The notes under the pieces: model-generated | Told to the model about the DNA's origin: nothing | The model's input: the letters and a program-made list of their open reading frames with translations, nothing else | The model's database searches: none | Origin: Tetracentron sinense | Lineage: Eukaryota; Streptophyta; Magnoliopsida; Trochodendrales; Trochodendraceae | Assembly (NCBI GenBank): GCA_015143295.1 | Contig: CM026562.1 | Location: 310,001 to 374,000 of the forward strand | Direction: 5' to 3' | Length of the DNA: 64,000 nucleotides | Translations under genes and position numbers: made by a program | Shown here: piece by piece, positions 58,301 to 59,816 of the stretch | Position numbering within the stretch: the first letter of the stretch is position 1 | Layout of the letters: each line of letters starts with the position of its first letter

Positions 58301-59795
58301 TAAATACAAATAGTGGAAATGTGGAATAAGGCATTTTAACAACCTAATATAGAAGAAAACATATAACTCGTATATTATAATAGCTGAAAACAAATTGCTT
58401 CCGGATGCAATTTGTTGCTTTGGGAATGGGCCTTCCTCCCATTTGTGGTTTACCGTTTACTAACATGTGAACATTTATTCTATTTTTGAACATTAATAAA
58501 TTACCCTTCACCGATAGAAAAACAATAGCCAAAACAAGATATTTTATGAATTAAGATCTATATGAATAAGAGTGTCATTGTGTCAACATAGATGTCCAAC
58601 ATTAAAAATTTTCAAAAAAGAAAAGGTGTGTCCTTGTTACATAGCAATGAACTAACTTGTTACTCAAGGAAAAGAGAAATCCATGCAAAATGGCATACAA
58701 CAATAATTCAAAACAAAAAATTAAACATGTAAGAAGATAATCCACATTTTTCCTACTTGCGTGCTGGAGGAATGAGCTGGAAAGATGCTAGCAATGGATT
58801 TCTTAATATCCATTTCAATATTTGTCATTCTGTACTTAAATGAACTAGTAATACAATAATATATCTTTCAGTGTCAGAATAGACAGATCAACAAGTCCGA
58901 CTAGACAAGTTGCCAGAGTGAGTACGTCATGTCTGTATGTGAACCAAAATCGCAGGCATCCCATGTTTGGCTCCTCATGCTTAGTTTGGTATTGAGACTT
59001 GAAATAGGTCTGACACGGACAGATCAGATGGACCCTAATCAGACATAGGCATATGCATAGGCTATAGGCCCATATCCAATGCGAAATCCAGATTGGACCT
59101 CAACCATGAATTCAATGACAGTATTTGTGCATCTGCTGCTAAAAGAGGTTATATATATAATGTCTTGTTGTAAGAATCAGAATGGATTCAGAGCCTGTAT
59201 CCTGAATCCGAATACCTGAGGATACGTTTGAGGTCCAAGTCGGATCTCACACGCACGACCCAGATCCAATCAGATTTTAGAAATGGTCCTAGTTAAAGGA
59301 TCTCTATCCTTTAGAAGACAAATATGGACCGTGAAAAGTGAAAACCTATGATCTGGTCTACTTCTTTTCATGCCCTAACTGAGATGCATCATGCATGGCT
59401 GTCCATGTTATATAGCAAACAATCAGAACAAACAGATAAAAAGACGAAAGGTCAATCTTCATCACAGAGATCAATCACCTGATAAAGTCATTTAGTGAAG
59501 TTCCATGAGAAACCATATGTAAGCTTCCAAAAGTACTGGAGAATAAAGTGTATATTATTTTCCTTGAGTTTGCAAAGGCAATCCACAAATGCTGGCTCCA
59601 AATTGAAAAAACATAGATTCATACTTACAGAAGACAAACAATTATTGACTTCATGTCACTTGACATATGATTACATACGGTCTGTAAATAGAATGTACAG
59701 AACAAACTTACCAAAGGGTCCAACTCCAGATTAGCAGCAACAGGTTGGCGTGGTATTCTTCTAAAACGATGTCCATTTGATGAAAACTCTTCCAT
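1553..59795 (-). CDS. SPK1: SPIKE1 (SPK1), DOCK-family Rho-of-plants GEF; 5' part of gene, 23 coding exons, 3' part outside window
   Basis: Seen: 23 minus-strand exons, each with GT donor and AG acceptor, keep phase at all 22 junctions and total 3135 nt (1045 codons) without a stop. The translation follows Arabidopsis SPK1 as I remember it almost without gaps. It starts [19 protein letters not shown] and passes through an N-terminal region, a DOCK C2/DHR1-type domain (about residues 465-640) and much of the helical middle region, ending ...[11 protein letters not shown]. Known: SPK1 is the sole plant DOCK protein. It activates ROP GTPases through a C-terminal DHR2 domain, acts upstream of the WAVE/SCAR-ARP2/3 actin pathway, and has been reported at ER exit sites. 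DHR2 lies outside this window. Coding positions: 59795-59712, 58070-57908, 57549-57422, 57254-57142, 56988-56933, 56793-56696, 56518-56381, 52316-51999, 49851-49558, 48980-48819, 48736-48545, 48260-48217, 47160-47091, 46501-46340, 36532-36425, 36193-36156, 26354-26210, 19224-19098, 13127-12934, 11334-11204, 8098-8023, 7843-7733, 1735-1553. Intact frame and conserved splice sites suggest a working gene. Confidence 0.96.
1736..2899. other. Intron 22, left part, unassigned
   Basis: AT-rich intron without recognisable coding or repeat structure. I see no gene here. Confidence 0.5.
2900..2948 (-). mobile_element. Tail-only L1 insertion with perfect 15-bp target duplication
   Basis: The 15-mer accacatggtggcta occurs at 2900-2914 and again at 2934-2948. 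Between them are 19 bp made of a T10 tract followed by attggt, which is the reverse complement of the L1 3' terminus seen elsewhere here (accaat plus poly-A, as at about 41150). This fits a reverse-transcription event that stopped almost immediately. Confidence 0.75.
3325..3380. repeat. Fragment of a GAGGC-rich hAT-like element
   Basis: Starts TACTGTTTTAAAAGGCATG and continues with repeated GAGGCTTA / GCCTTGAGG motifs, resembling 60360-60450 and 60652-60760. It is cut by the gypsy remnant that follows. Confidence 0.35.
3386..4190 (+). pseudogene. Ty3/gypsy pol remnant: integrase C-terminus and chromodomain
   Basis: A degraded frame reads [20 protein letters not shown] then CLVGDHIRS (integrase core end), then [20 protein letters not shown]. 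After interruptions come [20 protein letters not shown] and [17 protein letters not shown]. After a frame change it reads [20 protein letters not shown] then [10 protein letters not shown], a chromodomain. It ends [14 protein letters not shown]. Known: this order is typical of plant chromoviruses. Several stops and frame changes show it is dead. The gag, protease, RT and RNase H parts are missing. It lies antisense to SPK1. Confidence 0.85.
4190..5600 (+). mobile_element. Probable 3' non-coding part and LTR of the gypsy remnant
   Basis: Follows directly after the chromodomain remnant. It has TTTTATTAGTAATGGCATTC-like promoter-style sequence, then C-rich stretches with many CCCTAAA half-motifs. 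Exact LTR borders and target duplications could not be fixed. The proline-, leucine- and cysteine-rich frames at 4743-5055 are chance frames. Confidence 0.4.
5800..7590 (-). pseudogene. L1-type LINE ORF2 remnant (reverse transcriptase to zf-RVT)
   Basis: On the minus strand, broken frames read in order. First comes [19 protein letters not shown] (about 7580-7480, finger region of RT). Near 7150 a degraded SSRGLRQGDPLSP-type motif appears. 6563-6162 carries [21 protein letters not shown] thumb/linker sequence. 6009-5821 reads [15 protein letters not shown]...[13 protein letters not shown], a zf-RVT domain. Many stops. It lies in sense orientation in SPK1 intron 22. Confidence 0.75.
7733..7843 (-). 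CDS. SPK1: SPK1 exon 22 (residues 948-984)
   Basis: Encodes [20 protein letters not shown] then [17 protein letters not shown]. Acceptor tgtctgtag, donor gtgcaa, phase 0 at both ends. Confidence 0.95.
8023..8098 (-). CDS. SPK1: SPK1 exon 21 (residues 922-947)
   Basis: Encodes [20 protein letters not shown] then SQRAK. Acceptor cttcttgcag, donor gtgagt. Confidence 0.94.
8283..9470 (-). pseudogene. 5'-truncated L1-type LINE, C-terminal ORF2 and 3' tail
   Basis: 9439-9080 encodes [24 protein letters not shown] linker sequence. 9062-8874 continues it, and 8829-8446 is an intact C-terminal zf-RVT frame [20 protein letters not shown] then [14 protein letters not shown] and [17 protein letters not shown]. 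The 3' end is marked by a T-rich tract at 8283-8300 followed by cggtaacc, the same tail signature as other L1 copies here. Sense to SPK1, in intron 20. Confidence 0.85.
9603..9850. mobile_element. MITE fragment, family shared with 20742-21164
   Basis: Starts attttagtggcaccgctcat and carries GTGGCA, TTGGAGGTCAAAGTAGACC and CTAGTGAACCCTAG segments, in the same order as the element at 20742-21164. The right end merges into scrambled repeats at 9850-10065. Confidence 0.5.
9850..10065. repeat. Scrambled short repeat modules (three copies of a 35-bp unit plus others)
   Basis: The unit beginning ccccttgtttgtctgcatta and ending gggttcac occurs at about 9920, 9977 and 10028. It is interspersed with ggcactcccc, ggaggtcaaagtagacc and two copies of actcggcaacacccata. 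The modules come from the adjoining MITE but in shuffled order. Confidence 0.7.
10137..10287. mobile_element. Small MITE, about 150 bp
   Basis: Left end ggggagtgctagaaccaa pairs with right end ggagctagcattctcc when reverse complemented. A related left end occurs at 9855. No clear target duplication. Confidence 0.45.
10690..11190 (+). pseudogene. atpF: Nuclear plastid DNA insertion: atpF (ATP synthase CF0 subunit b) exon 2 with intron tail
   Basis: 10771-11169 reads [20 protein letters not shown], then [40 protein letters not shown] and [16 protein letters not shown], then a stop. This is recognisably plastid AtpF exon 2. Upstream 10720-10760 matches the end of the plastid atpF group II intron (tttggttcgggaagagatca). 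The first exon 2 codons (VLSD-type) look lost. Compared with typical AtpF from memory there are replacements such as Arg to Cys, Arg to Gln and Ala to Thr and one missing Gln, many explained by C to T or G to A change. It lacks exon 1 and a promoter, so it is a non-functional insertion antisense inside SPK1 intron 20. Confidence 0.92.
11204..11334 (-). CDS. SPK1: SPK1 exon 20 (residues 879-922)
   Basis: Encodes [20 protein letters not shown], then [20 protein letters not shown] and PSD. Acceptor atttctgcag, donor gtaag, phase 2 out. Plastid-derived DNA begins within about 35 bp of the donor. Confidence 0.95.
11554..11749. repeat. Near-perfect 91-bp palindrome around a GGGCCCGTTTGGCA MITE end
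   Basis: Arms 11554-11644 and 11659-11749 are inverted copies with only a few mismatches, separated by a 14-bp loop. The arms include the MITE terminus gggcccgtttggcat and also about 40 bp outside it (gcaagaaaaagactac), so the inversion is larger than the element itself. Confidence 0.85.
11656..11900. repeat. 95-bp tandem repeat, about 2.6 copies
   Basis: Units start with tttctattccc at 11656, 11751 and 11846. Each contains the MITE half-element and the same flanking ctttttcttgctaagttaga. The last unit is cut after gggccc. Confidence 0.88.
12480..12791 (+). mobile_element. Strongly 5'-truncated L1 insertion (3' end only)
   Basis: Reads [20 protein letters not shown] then [20 protein letters not shown] to a stop near 12630, then a 3' UTR ending ttttacctatc and A10. 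This is the extreme C-terminus of ORF2. Opposite strand to SPK1, in intron 19. Confidence 0.8.
12934..13127 (-). CDS. SPK1: SPK1 exon 19 (residues 814-878)
   Basis: Encodes [20 protein letters not shown], then [40 protein letters not shown] and QVFEL. Acceptor tgctgtag, donor gtagtt. Confidence 0.96.
13440..13850. mobile_element. Inverted-repeat element with 58-60-bp arms
   Basis: Arms 13621-13679 and 13781-13838 are inverted copies (cattcctttatgcccttttt paired with its complement), with about 100 bp between. Left of the arms, degenerate GTGTC/GACAC motifs (13450-13510) resemble those at 19400-19730 and 54235-54860. Confidence 0.6.
13850..16283. other. Intron 18, mid part: unassigned, with one imperfect direct repeat
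   Basis: No gene found. 14850-15080 holds TTCG-rich degenerate sequence similar to 29300-29590, probably one hAT-like family. An imperfect direct repeat of about 180 bp links 15160-15420 and 15540-15720 (shared attagcacaaaca and ctcctataattatc-type words). Confidence 0.45.
16292..18029. mobile_element. hAT-like element, 1738 bp, perfect 8-bp target duplication gtgcttat
   Basis: The left end catagttgttaaaggcg and the complement of the right end (catggttgtcaagg) form imperfect inverted repeats. The flanking 8-mers gtgcttat at 16284-16291 and 18030-18037 are identical. Subterminal sequence has repeated GCCTAGGCG/GTCGCC motifs. It has no transposase frame. The 127-codon frame at 17638 has no recognisable domain. 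It contains the nested element at 16873-17577. Confidence 0.8.
16873..17577. mobile_element. hAT-like MITE, 705 bp, GCCTAGGCG family, nested inside 16292-18029
   Basis: Ends caatgtagtcaaggcg and cgtcttgactacactg are inverted repeats with GCCTAGG motifs clustered inside both ends. Flanking 8-mers atttaatc and atttaaat match at 6 of 8. It is an inverted copy of 39345-40060. Confidence 0.75.
18342..18398. repeat. (TC)n then (AT)n microsatellite
   Basis: About 35 bp of TC repeats followed by about 22 bp of AT-rich dinucleotides, bordering the MITE to its right. Confidence 0.9.
18399..18716. mobile_element. MITE of about 318 bp between two AT microsatellites
   Basis: Left end gggaatgctatccttcac pairs with the complement of right end gtgaatgttagcaacaccc, and tagtgaacttgt pairs with aacaagttcac. 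It sits exactly within (AT)n tracts, which hides any target duplication. Confidence 0.6.
18717..18758. repeat. (AT)21 microsatellite
   Basis: Uninterrupted AT dinucleotides for about 42 bp. Confidence 0.95.
19098..19224 (-). CDS. SPK1: SPK1 exon 18 (residues 772-814)
   Basis: Encodes [20 protein letters not shown], then [20 protein letters not shown]. Acceptor gttatgcag, donor gtagtt, phase 1 out. It has no start codon, so it is found by family similarity and splice sites. Confidence 0.94.
19385..19745. mobile_element. Probable MITE with GTGTTGGACTCCGACA / GTGTCTGACACAGG ends
   Basis: Left sequence cgagtgttggactccgacat and right sequence ggaatccgaaatgtgtctga are partly inverted copies. Similar words occur at 13440-13510 and 54235-54860. 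Borders are approximate. Confidence 0.4.
19840..20640. repeat. Dispersed 0.8-0.9-kb repeat, inverted copy of 30640-31320
   Basis: Shared in opposite orientation are gtaatgtttcctacgaaa-type, cttgaatcaagccctaaa-type, ggttgtgattaattt-type and atgcatctctacatgat-type stretches. A further piece lies at 35030-35160. Terminal repeats were not resolved. It is probably a non-autonomous DNA element. Confidence 0.55.
20742..21164. mobile_element. MITE of about 420 bp
   Basis: Left end agcattctagtgagtcatgc and the complement of right end gagcatggctcattagtatc are inverted repeats, extended by CTCATTAAAGC on both sides. The inside shares order and words with 9603-9850. An AG/AT microsatellite borders the left end. 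Confidence 0.7.
22155..22310. repeat. Minisatellite, about 32-bp unit, roughly five copies
   Basis: Repeats of atcatgttacatgtcattga with variable spacers lie inside the LTR fragment. Confidence 0.85.
22728..22815. repeat. 43-bp direct duplication
   Basis: The segment gttgcttaggtttatttcag continuing into tttgatcatattgaa occurs twice in tandem with very few differences, inside the LTR fragment. Confidence 0.85.
23730..25070 (-). pseudogene. L1-type LINE ORF2 remnant
   Basis: Reading leftwards: a thumb-region piece near 24960, then 24741-24526 [20 protein letters not shown], then 24529-24311 [20 protein letters not shown] and 24192-23926, a decayed C-terminus. A duplicated block lies at 24000-24110 and 24130-24260 (tatggaaaaggaaaaa-type). 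Sense to SPK1, intron 17. Confidence 0.7.
25070..26209. other. Intron 17, right part: no recognisable feature
   Basis: AT-rich sequence. The frame at 25460-25663 has no family resemblance. Nothing else seen. Confidence 0.5.
26210..26354 (-). CDS. SPK1: SPK1 exon 17 (residues 723-771)
   Basis: Encodes [20 protein letters not shown], then [20 protein letters not shown] and WGSLARSK, a hallmark conserved block. Acceptor ttttgtag, donor gtaatt. Confidence 0.96.
26577..26710. repeat. Minisatellite, three imperfect copies
   Basis: Copies of gtcatagcaagcgtcagcag followed by agttnatacacac occur at about 26578, 26628 and 26667. It lies in intron 16. Confidence 0.75.
26962..27447. mobile_element. hAT-like MITE, 486 bp, ACTCG family, perfect 8-bp target duplication gggagcat
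   Basis: Left end cagtgttttaaaacccg, right end gttttaaaactatg. The flanking 8-mers gggagcat at 26954-26961 and 27448-27455 are identical. Both ends are packed with ACTCG/CGAGT copies, including near-tandem gcgagtcggg units at 27299-27345 and the palindrome ccgagtcgactcgg. Confidence 0.85.
27580..27650 (-). mobile_element. Short L1 3' end stub
   Basis: A T6 tract followed by attggtaaatc and an AT-rich 3' UTR-like stretch, matching the tail signature of other L1 copies. The MITE at 27651 begins inside it. Confidence 0.4.
27651..27967. mobile_element. MITE, 317 bp, with about 52-bp terminal inverted repeats
   Basis: Left acagccaatcgtgattgaac and the complement of the right end agree at nearly all of 52 positions. 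Each arm also holds a small hairpin (gattgaact ... agttcaatc). The middle shows a second inverted pair built on CCTTGG/CCAAGG motifs. A truncated copy lies at 61000-61095. No clear target duplication. Confidence 0.85.
28006..28350. mobile_element. hAT-like MITE, 345 bp, GTATCG-type, target duplication cagttatg/cagtcatg
   Basis: Left end caaggattaaaaatacgg pairs with the complement of right end gatttttatttccatg. Flanking 8-mers match at 7 of 8. Inside are TATCGGT and ACGATA repeats like those of 32879-33889. Confidence 0.65.
28450..29270 (-). pseudogene. L1-type LINE ORF2 remnant (zf-RVT)
   Basis: 28961-28677 encodes [20 protein letters not shown], then [20 protein letters not shown]. The frame is interrupted at 28845-28864 by a 20-bp insertion (see next entry). 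Sense to SPK1, intron 16. Confidence 0.8.
28831..28878 (-). mobile_element. Second tail-only L1 insertion with 14-bp target duplication
   Basis: tacctatatgcttc (28831-28844) and taccaaaatgcttc (28865-28878) agree at 12 of 14. Between them lie 20 bp: a T9-10 tract, then ggtaattaaaa. This is the L1 tail signature with no element body, inserted inside an older L1. Confidence 0.65.
29278..29590. mobile_element. hAT-like fragment (left end catagttaccaactcgg)
   Basis: The terminal form matches other elements here, followed by TTTCGGCAAAATT and TCGG-rich sequence and AT-rich inside. The right end is missing, apparently because the L1 tail at 29592 begins there. Confidence 0.45.
29592..30340 (-). 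pseudogene. L1-type LINE ORF2 remnant with 3' tail
   Basis: The T-tract at 29595-29612 followed by gatagataac marks the 3' end. 30230-29930 in minus reads a decayed [13 protein letters not shown]...[10 protein letters not shown] then MNKALWV-type thumb/linker. Sense to SPK1. Confidence 0.65.
30640..31320. repeat. Inverted copy of the 19840-20640 dispersed repeat
   Basis: See the 19840 entry. The order of shared words is exactly reversed and complemented, ending in two GTAGGTTTNACATNGGTATC-type blocks near 31170 and 31270. Confidence 0.55.
31540..35035 (-). pseudogene. Long L1-type LINE remnant, interrupted by a hAT-like element
   Basis: Right part 35033-34440 carries decayed frames ([37 protein letters not shown]) that I tentatively take as ORF1. 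The stretch 32870-31810 is ORF2 thumb/linker ([24 protein letters not shown]). 31808-31542 is the zf-RVT end ([20 protein letters not shown]). A perfectly duplicated target shows the 1-kb element at 32879-33889 jumped into it later. Imperfect direct copies of cctctaaaggaacc occur at 31833 and 31891. Confidence 0.65.
32879..33889. mobile_element. hAT-like element, 1011 bp, GTATCG family, perfect target duplication cccatacg
   Basis: Left end catggttcaaaatatcgg and the complement of right end (catggtttaaaatatcg) are inverted repeats. The flanking 8-mers cccatacg at 32871-32878 and 33890-33897 are identical. Dense GTATCG/GGATACG copies lie within about 120 bp of each end. The inside includes a 42-bp tandem duplication near 33490-33580 (ggctcctgataagtaggg). 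No transposase frame. Confidence 0.85.
35040..36155. other. Intron 16, right part: fragmentary repeats, otherwise empty
   Basis: 35030-35160 resembles part of the 19840-20640 repeat. The rest is AT-rich, with a short CA repeat at about 35800, and no gene. Confidence 0.5.
36156..36193 (-). CDS. SPK1: SPK1 exon 16 (residues 711-723), 38-nt micro-exon
   Basis: Encodes [12 protein letters not shown] plus a split Arg codon. Acceptor tcccttgcag, donor gtatgc, phase 2 out. It is bordered on the 3' side by a 9.8-kb repeat-filled intron. Confidence 0.93.
36425..36532 (-). CDS. SPK1: SPK1 exon 15 (residues 675-710)
   Basis: Encodes [20 protein letters not shown] then [16 protein letters not shown], helical region. 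Acceptor ttcatgcag. The donor gtcttt is weak, but the next exon continues exactly in frame. Confidence 0.95.
36660..37320 (+). pseudogene. RTE-type LINE C-terminal remnant, split by a hAT-like MITE
   Basis: Before the MITE it reads [19 protein letters not shown]. After it comes [20 protein letters not shown] then [16 protein letters not shown]. This is the tail of plant RTE-like LINE proteins (RLRWFGHVQRR ... GRPKMTW). Antisense to SPK1, intron 14. Confidence 0.75.
36756..37115. mobile_element. hAT-like MITE, 360 bp, TCTCGG type, perfect target duplication ctaacaac
   Basis: Left end catgttacaaatctt and the complement of right end (cattgttacaaatctcc) pair. The flanking 8-mers ctaacaac at 36748-36755 and 37116-37123 are identical. 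TTTCTCGGG/TTTCTCGCC motifs cluster at both ends. It disrupts the RTE remnant. Confidence 0.87.
37385..37580. repeat. 97-bp tandem duplication
   Basis: ggcaacccaagaaggtttc at 37394 recurs as ggcagcccaagaaggtttc at 37491, with the following accaccaaaattatctctag in both. Confidence 0.85.
37580..38920. other. Intron 14 stretch, mostly unassigned
   Basis: Contains an AAAC-rich tract near 37700-37750, a T8 ggtaaagg stub at about 38185 that looks like another L1 3' end, and AT-rich sequence. The 115-codon minus frame at 38487-38834 has no recognisable domain. Confidence 0.45.
39061..39170. repeat. Direct repeat copy 1 (partner at 40455-40560)
   Basis: tggtgggccatgtgaacagt continuing through aggacaattggatcca and gttctctagatgcacacnact is shared with the partner in the same orientation. 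The 716-bp hAT-like element lies between the two copies. Confidence 0.75.
39345..40060. mobile_element. hAT-like MITE, 716 bp, GCCTAGGCG family, perfect target duplication accaccag
   Basis: Left cagtgtagtcaaggcat and the complement of right end (tagtgcagtcaagatgcc) pair, and both fit the 5'-YARNG hAT terminus. The flanking 8-mers accaccag at 39337-39344 and 40061-40068 are identical. Both ends carry many CCTAGGC motifs. It is an inverted copy of 16873-17577, including the inner ctacagggtcaaaaagtcaa. Confidence 0.9.
40147..40168. repeat. (GA)n microsatellite
   Basis: About 22 bp of GA. A second AT/GA tract lies at 40267-40298. Confidence 0.9.
40455..40560. repeat. Direct repeat copy 2 (partner at 39061-39170)
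   Basis: Same words as copy 1 with scattered changes. Preceded by GTGCCAAGGTGTTGGCAAGG, which also resembles sequence just right of copy 1 (39180-39215). Confidence 0.75.
40640..41167 (+). pseudogene. 5'-truncated L1 insertion with intact C-terminal frame and poly-A
   Basis: 40675-41046 encodes [20 protein letters not shown] then [20 protein letters not shown] and [20 protein letters not shown], a zf-RVT end of ORF2. A 120-bp 3' UTR follows, ending gcttaccaatc and A12. The open frame suggests it is younger than most copies here. Antisense to SPK1. Confidence 0.88.
41168..42266. other. Intron 14 stretch, largely unassigned
   Basis: A T6 ggcaagg stub at about 41489 followed by CCACC-rich sequence may be another L1 tail. 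A 32-bp direct duplication (cttagcacctaaaaatcatc) lies at 42168 and 42207. No gene. Confidence 0.45.
42592..45133. mobile_element. Solo LTR, 2542 bp, perfect 5-bp target duplication atacc
   Basis: Begins tgtagtggccctaattag and ends ggtttcggggtgtgaca. The flanking atacc at 42587-42591 and 45134-45138 are identical. No internal domain follows, so this is a single LTR left after recombination. Its length includes a nested 360-bp MITE plus the 8-bp duplication. Imperfect repeats of taagttgtgtgagacc lie at 44445-44680. Confidence 0.88.
43252..43611. mobile_element. hAT-like MITE, 360 bp, ATACGG family, nested in the solo LTR
   Basis: Starts catagttaccaagtacggg and ends ggtaaatatg. The flanking 8-mers attataat at 43244-43251 and 43612-43619 are identical. 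Internally it is an inverted copy of 42267-42591. Confidence 0.87.
45170..46282. other. Intron 14, left end in sense direction: no clear feature
   Basis: G-rich 45190-45360 followed by AT-rich sequence. The small frames have no family resemblance. Confidence 0.45.
45575..45598. repeat. (AC)12 microsatellite
   Basis: Uninterrupted CA dinucleotides. Confidence 0.95.
46283..46320. repeat. (TG)9(TA)10 compound microsatellite
   Basis: Ends 20 bp from the exon 14 donor on its intron side. Confidence 0.95.
46340..46501 (-). CDS. SPK1: SPK1 exon 14 (residues 621-674)
   Basis: Encodes [20 protein letters not shown], then [13 protein letters not shown] and [13 protein letters not shown]. Acceptor tttttgcag, donor gtattt. 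The 9.8-kb intron 14 follows. Confidence 0.95.
46828..46905 (+). ncRNA. Possible tRNA-derived SINE head or degraded tRNA-like sequence
   Basis: ggattgtagctcaataggta fits an RNA polymerase III A box (TRGCNNAGYNGG type). A weak B-box-like gagttccaactt follows at a tRNA-like distance, and an A-rich stretch follows that. It does not fold as a good tRNA by eye. Confidence 0.3.
46941..47119. repeat. SPK1: 101-bp tandem duplication including the 3' end and donor of exon 13
   Basis: atcacagaaatag starts copies at 46941 and 47042. The upstream-in-gene copy holds the real exon 13 end (47091 onwards). The downstream copy in intron 13 holds a second cttgccactatcttggagat with the same donor, at about 46992-47020. 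Confidence 0.9.
47091..47160 (-). CDS. SPK1: SPK1 exon 13 (residues 597-620), end of DHR1/C2 domain
   Basis: Encodes [20 protein letters not shown] then DSGK, with donor gtatat. The last 29 nt or so of this exon, plus its donor and intron start, are duplicated 101 bp downstream in the intron (see separate entry). Confidence 0.94.
47377..47895. repeat. Segment duplication flanking the MITE in intron 12
   Basis: catcatgtactcatcattga and catcatgtaatcatcattga (47413, 47846), and tgtaaccccatgggaag-type blocks (about 47745, 47873), are shared on both sides of the 47480-47705 element. Confidence 0.6.
47480..47705. mobile_element. MITE-like element sharing its interior with 27651-27967
   Basis: Inside is GTGGTTAAGATTCAATCACT ... 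AACCTTGGTTTTC ... TTAACCATAGTTAAAGG. The ends (gtggaatgtgcggtcc and atttgactgcatagtcaaat) differ from the other family. A (AAT)n tract borders the left. Confidence 0.5.
48217..48260 (-). CDS. SPK1: SPK1 exon 12 (residues 583-597), small exon
   Basis: A 44-nt exon encoding [14 protein letters not shown]. It ends in phase 2 at the strong donor gtatgt. A donor 5 nt further on would break the frame with exon 13. Confidence 0.9.
48545..48736 (-). CDS. SPK1: SPK1 exon 11 (residues 519-582), DHR1/C2 domain
   Basis: Encodes [20 protein letters not shown], then [11 protein letters not shown] and [20 protein letters not shown]. The segment DEIKLSLP...HLLFTFFH is typical of the DOCK C2 fold. Acceptor gtactag, donor gtaagt. 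Confidence 0.95.
48819..48980 (-). CDS. SPK1: SPK1 exon 10 (residues 465-518), start of DHR1/C2 domain
   Basis: Encodes [20 protein letters not shown], then [20 protein letters not shown] and LRKDD. This is the first strands of the DOCK C2 (DHR1) domain, a lipid-binding module in animal DOCK proteins. Donor gtggat is weak. Ends RKQPLE. Confidence 0.95.
49558..49851 (-). CDS. SPK1: SPK1 exon 9 (residues 367-464)
   Basis: Begins [20 protein letters not shown], then a variable acidic/serine-rich linker ([10 protein letters not shown]), ending SSSYD at donor gtaagt. It bridges the N-terminal region to the C2-type domain. Confidence 0.93.
50106..50588. mobile_element. hAT-like MITE, 483 bp, ACTCG family (intron 8, copy 1)
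   Basis: Starts catggttcaaaaacccg, ends tttcgaactatg, with dense ACTCG/CGAGT motifs in both ends. The flanking 8-mers do not match, so the target duplication has decayed. Same orientation as copy 2. Confidence 0.75.
50980..51022. repeat. (TA)n(GA)n microsatellite
   Basis: Compound AT then AG tract in intron 8. Confidence 0.9.
51264..51723. mobile_element. hAT-like MITE, 460 bp, ACTCG family, perfect target duplication gtttatat (intron 8, copy 2)
   Basis: Starts catagttcaaaaacccg, ends ttttcgaactatg. The flanking 8-mers gtttatat at 51256-51263 and 51724-51731 are identical. Closely similar to copy 1 and to 26962-27447. Confidence 0.88.
51999..52316 (-). CDS. SPK1: SPK1 exon 8 (residues 261-366)
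   Basis: Longest exon in the window at 106 codons. It starts [20 protein letters not shown], contains a Ser/Ala/Gly-rich low-complexity linker, and ends [13 protein letters not shown]. The donor gtgtgg is weak, but the next exon continues in frame as [12 protein letters not shown], as in the family. Confidence 0.95.
52320..53768. other. Intron 7, left part: no gene; one GCCTAATCG-rich fragment
   Basis: 52775-52835 carries CACCTAGGCC and TAATCGCCTAATC words of the GCCTAGGCG family without clear ends. A 25-bp near-duplicate (agatactcac) lies at 53460 and 53492. Otherwise AT-rich. Confidence 0.45.
53769..53790. repeat. G22 homopolymer
   Basis: Twenty-two consecutive G on the plus strand after A8; it is a C22 tract in the SPK1 transcript strand. 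Exact length may be unreliable in sequencing. Confidence 0.85.
53825..55730 (+). pseudogene. RTE-type LINE reverse transcriptase remnant
   Basis: Broken frames read [40 protein letters not shown] (fingers/palm), then after an insertion [13 protein letters not shown], where the catalytic FADD has become FADN. Next come [24 protein letters not shown], [19 protein letters not shown] and [14 protein letters not shown]. Several frame changes and stops. Antisense to SPK1, intron 7. Confidence 0.8.
54226..54870. mobile_element. Insertion inside the RTE remnant
   Basis: The RT frame is continuous on either side. Imperfect direct repeats ttgacagcctatgt (54200) and ttgacagcttat (54884) flank the insert. 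Its ends carry GTGTCC/CATGTC and AAGTCCGACATTAAC-type words as in 13440 and 19385. Confidence 0.5.
55731..56380. other. Intron 7, right part: no gene
   Basis: AT-rich intron. A second weak TTGTTGGAATAAGTGTTGGATGATGATG-style end of an RTE tail occurs near 56000-56035; nothing else seen. Confidence 0.4.
56381..56518 (-). CDS. SPK1: SPK1 exon 7 (residues 215-260)
   Basis: Encodes [20 protein letters not shown] and continues to VYSRKEP, with donor gtaagt. An alternative acceptor 5 nt further in would break the frame, so the acceptor at tttgccag is chosen. Intron 7 (4064 bp) follows. Confidence 0.94.
56696..56793 (-). CDS. SPK1: SPK1 exon 6 (residues 182-214)
   Basis: Encodes [20 protein letters not shown] then [13 protein letters not shown]. 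Acceptor atcttgtag, donor gtaagc, phase 0 out. Confidence 0.94.
56933..56988 (-). CDS. SPK1: SPK1 exon 5 (residues 163-182)
   Basis: Small 56-nt exon encoding [19 protein letters not shown]. Acceptor gggtctcag, donor gtgagtg. Phases 2 in and 1 out match exons 4 and 6. Confidence 0.92.
57142..57254 (-). CDS. SPK1: SPK1 exon 4 (residues 126-163)
   Basis: Encodes [20 protein letters not shown] then SLIFGQRT, closely matching the family. It ends in phase 2 at a weak donor (gtttaagc). The split codon is restored by exon 5. Confidence 0.93.
57422..57549 (-). CDS. SPK1: SPK1 exon 3 (residues 83-125)
   Basis: Encodes [18 protein letters not shown] and the following serine-rich linker, a region known to vary between species. 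Acceptor tatacacag, donor gtaattc, phase 0 at the end. Confidence 0.9.
57908..58070 (-). CDS. SPK1: SPK1 exon 2 (residues 29-83)
   Basis: Begins [18 protein letters not shown] and runs to [11 protein letters not shown], ending in phase 1 at donor gtgagg. It is one of the most conserved N-terminal stretches of plant SPK1. The acceptor is tgctttcag. Confidence 0.95.
58071..59711. other. Intron 1: no gene; possible old repeat 58880-59360
   Basis: 58880-59360 is less AT-rich than its surroundings and has repeated GGATCC/AATCAGA-like words (ccagatccaatcagatttt). I could not assign it to a family. Confidence 0.4.
59712..59795 (-). CDS. SPK1: SPK1 exon 1 (residues 1-28, start codon)
   Basis: The ATG at 59795 opens [19 protein letters not shown] and the exon ends DPL in phase 0 before donor gtaag. 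The start is chosen because it aligns with the annotated Arabidopsis start and because a clean acceptor (ttggtttcag) lies 3 nt upstream. That makes the in-frame codons further upstream intronic. Confidence 0.93.
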
Positions 59796-59798
59796 CCC

Positions 59799-59816
59799 CT
59801 GAAACCAAGATTCCAG
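59799..59816 (-). promoter_or_regulatory. SPK1: Splice acceptor of a probable 5' UTR intron of SPK1
   Basis: Reading the minus strand, a pyrimidine-containing tract ending tttcag stops 3 nt before the ATG. This implies that almost the whole leader lies in one or more upstream non-coding exons to the right. I could not place those exons or a TATA box, so the true promoter may be at some distance or beyond the window. Confidence 0.6.
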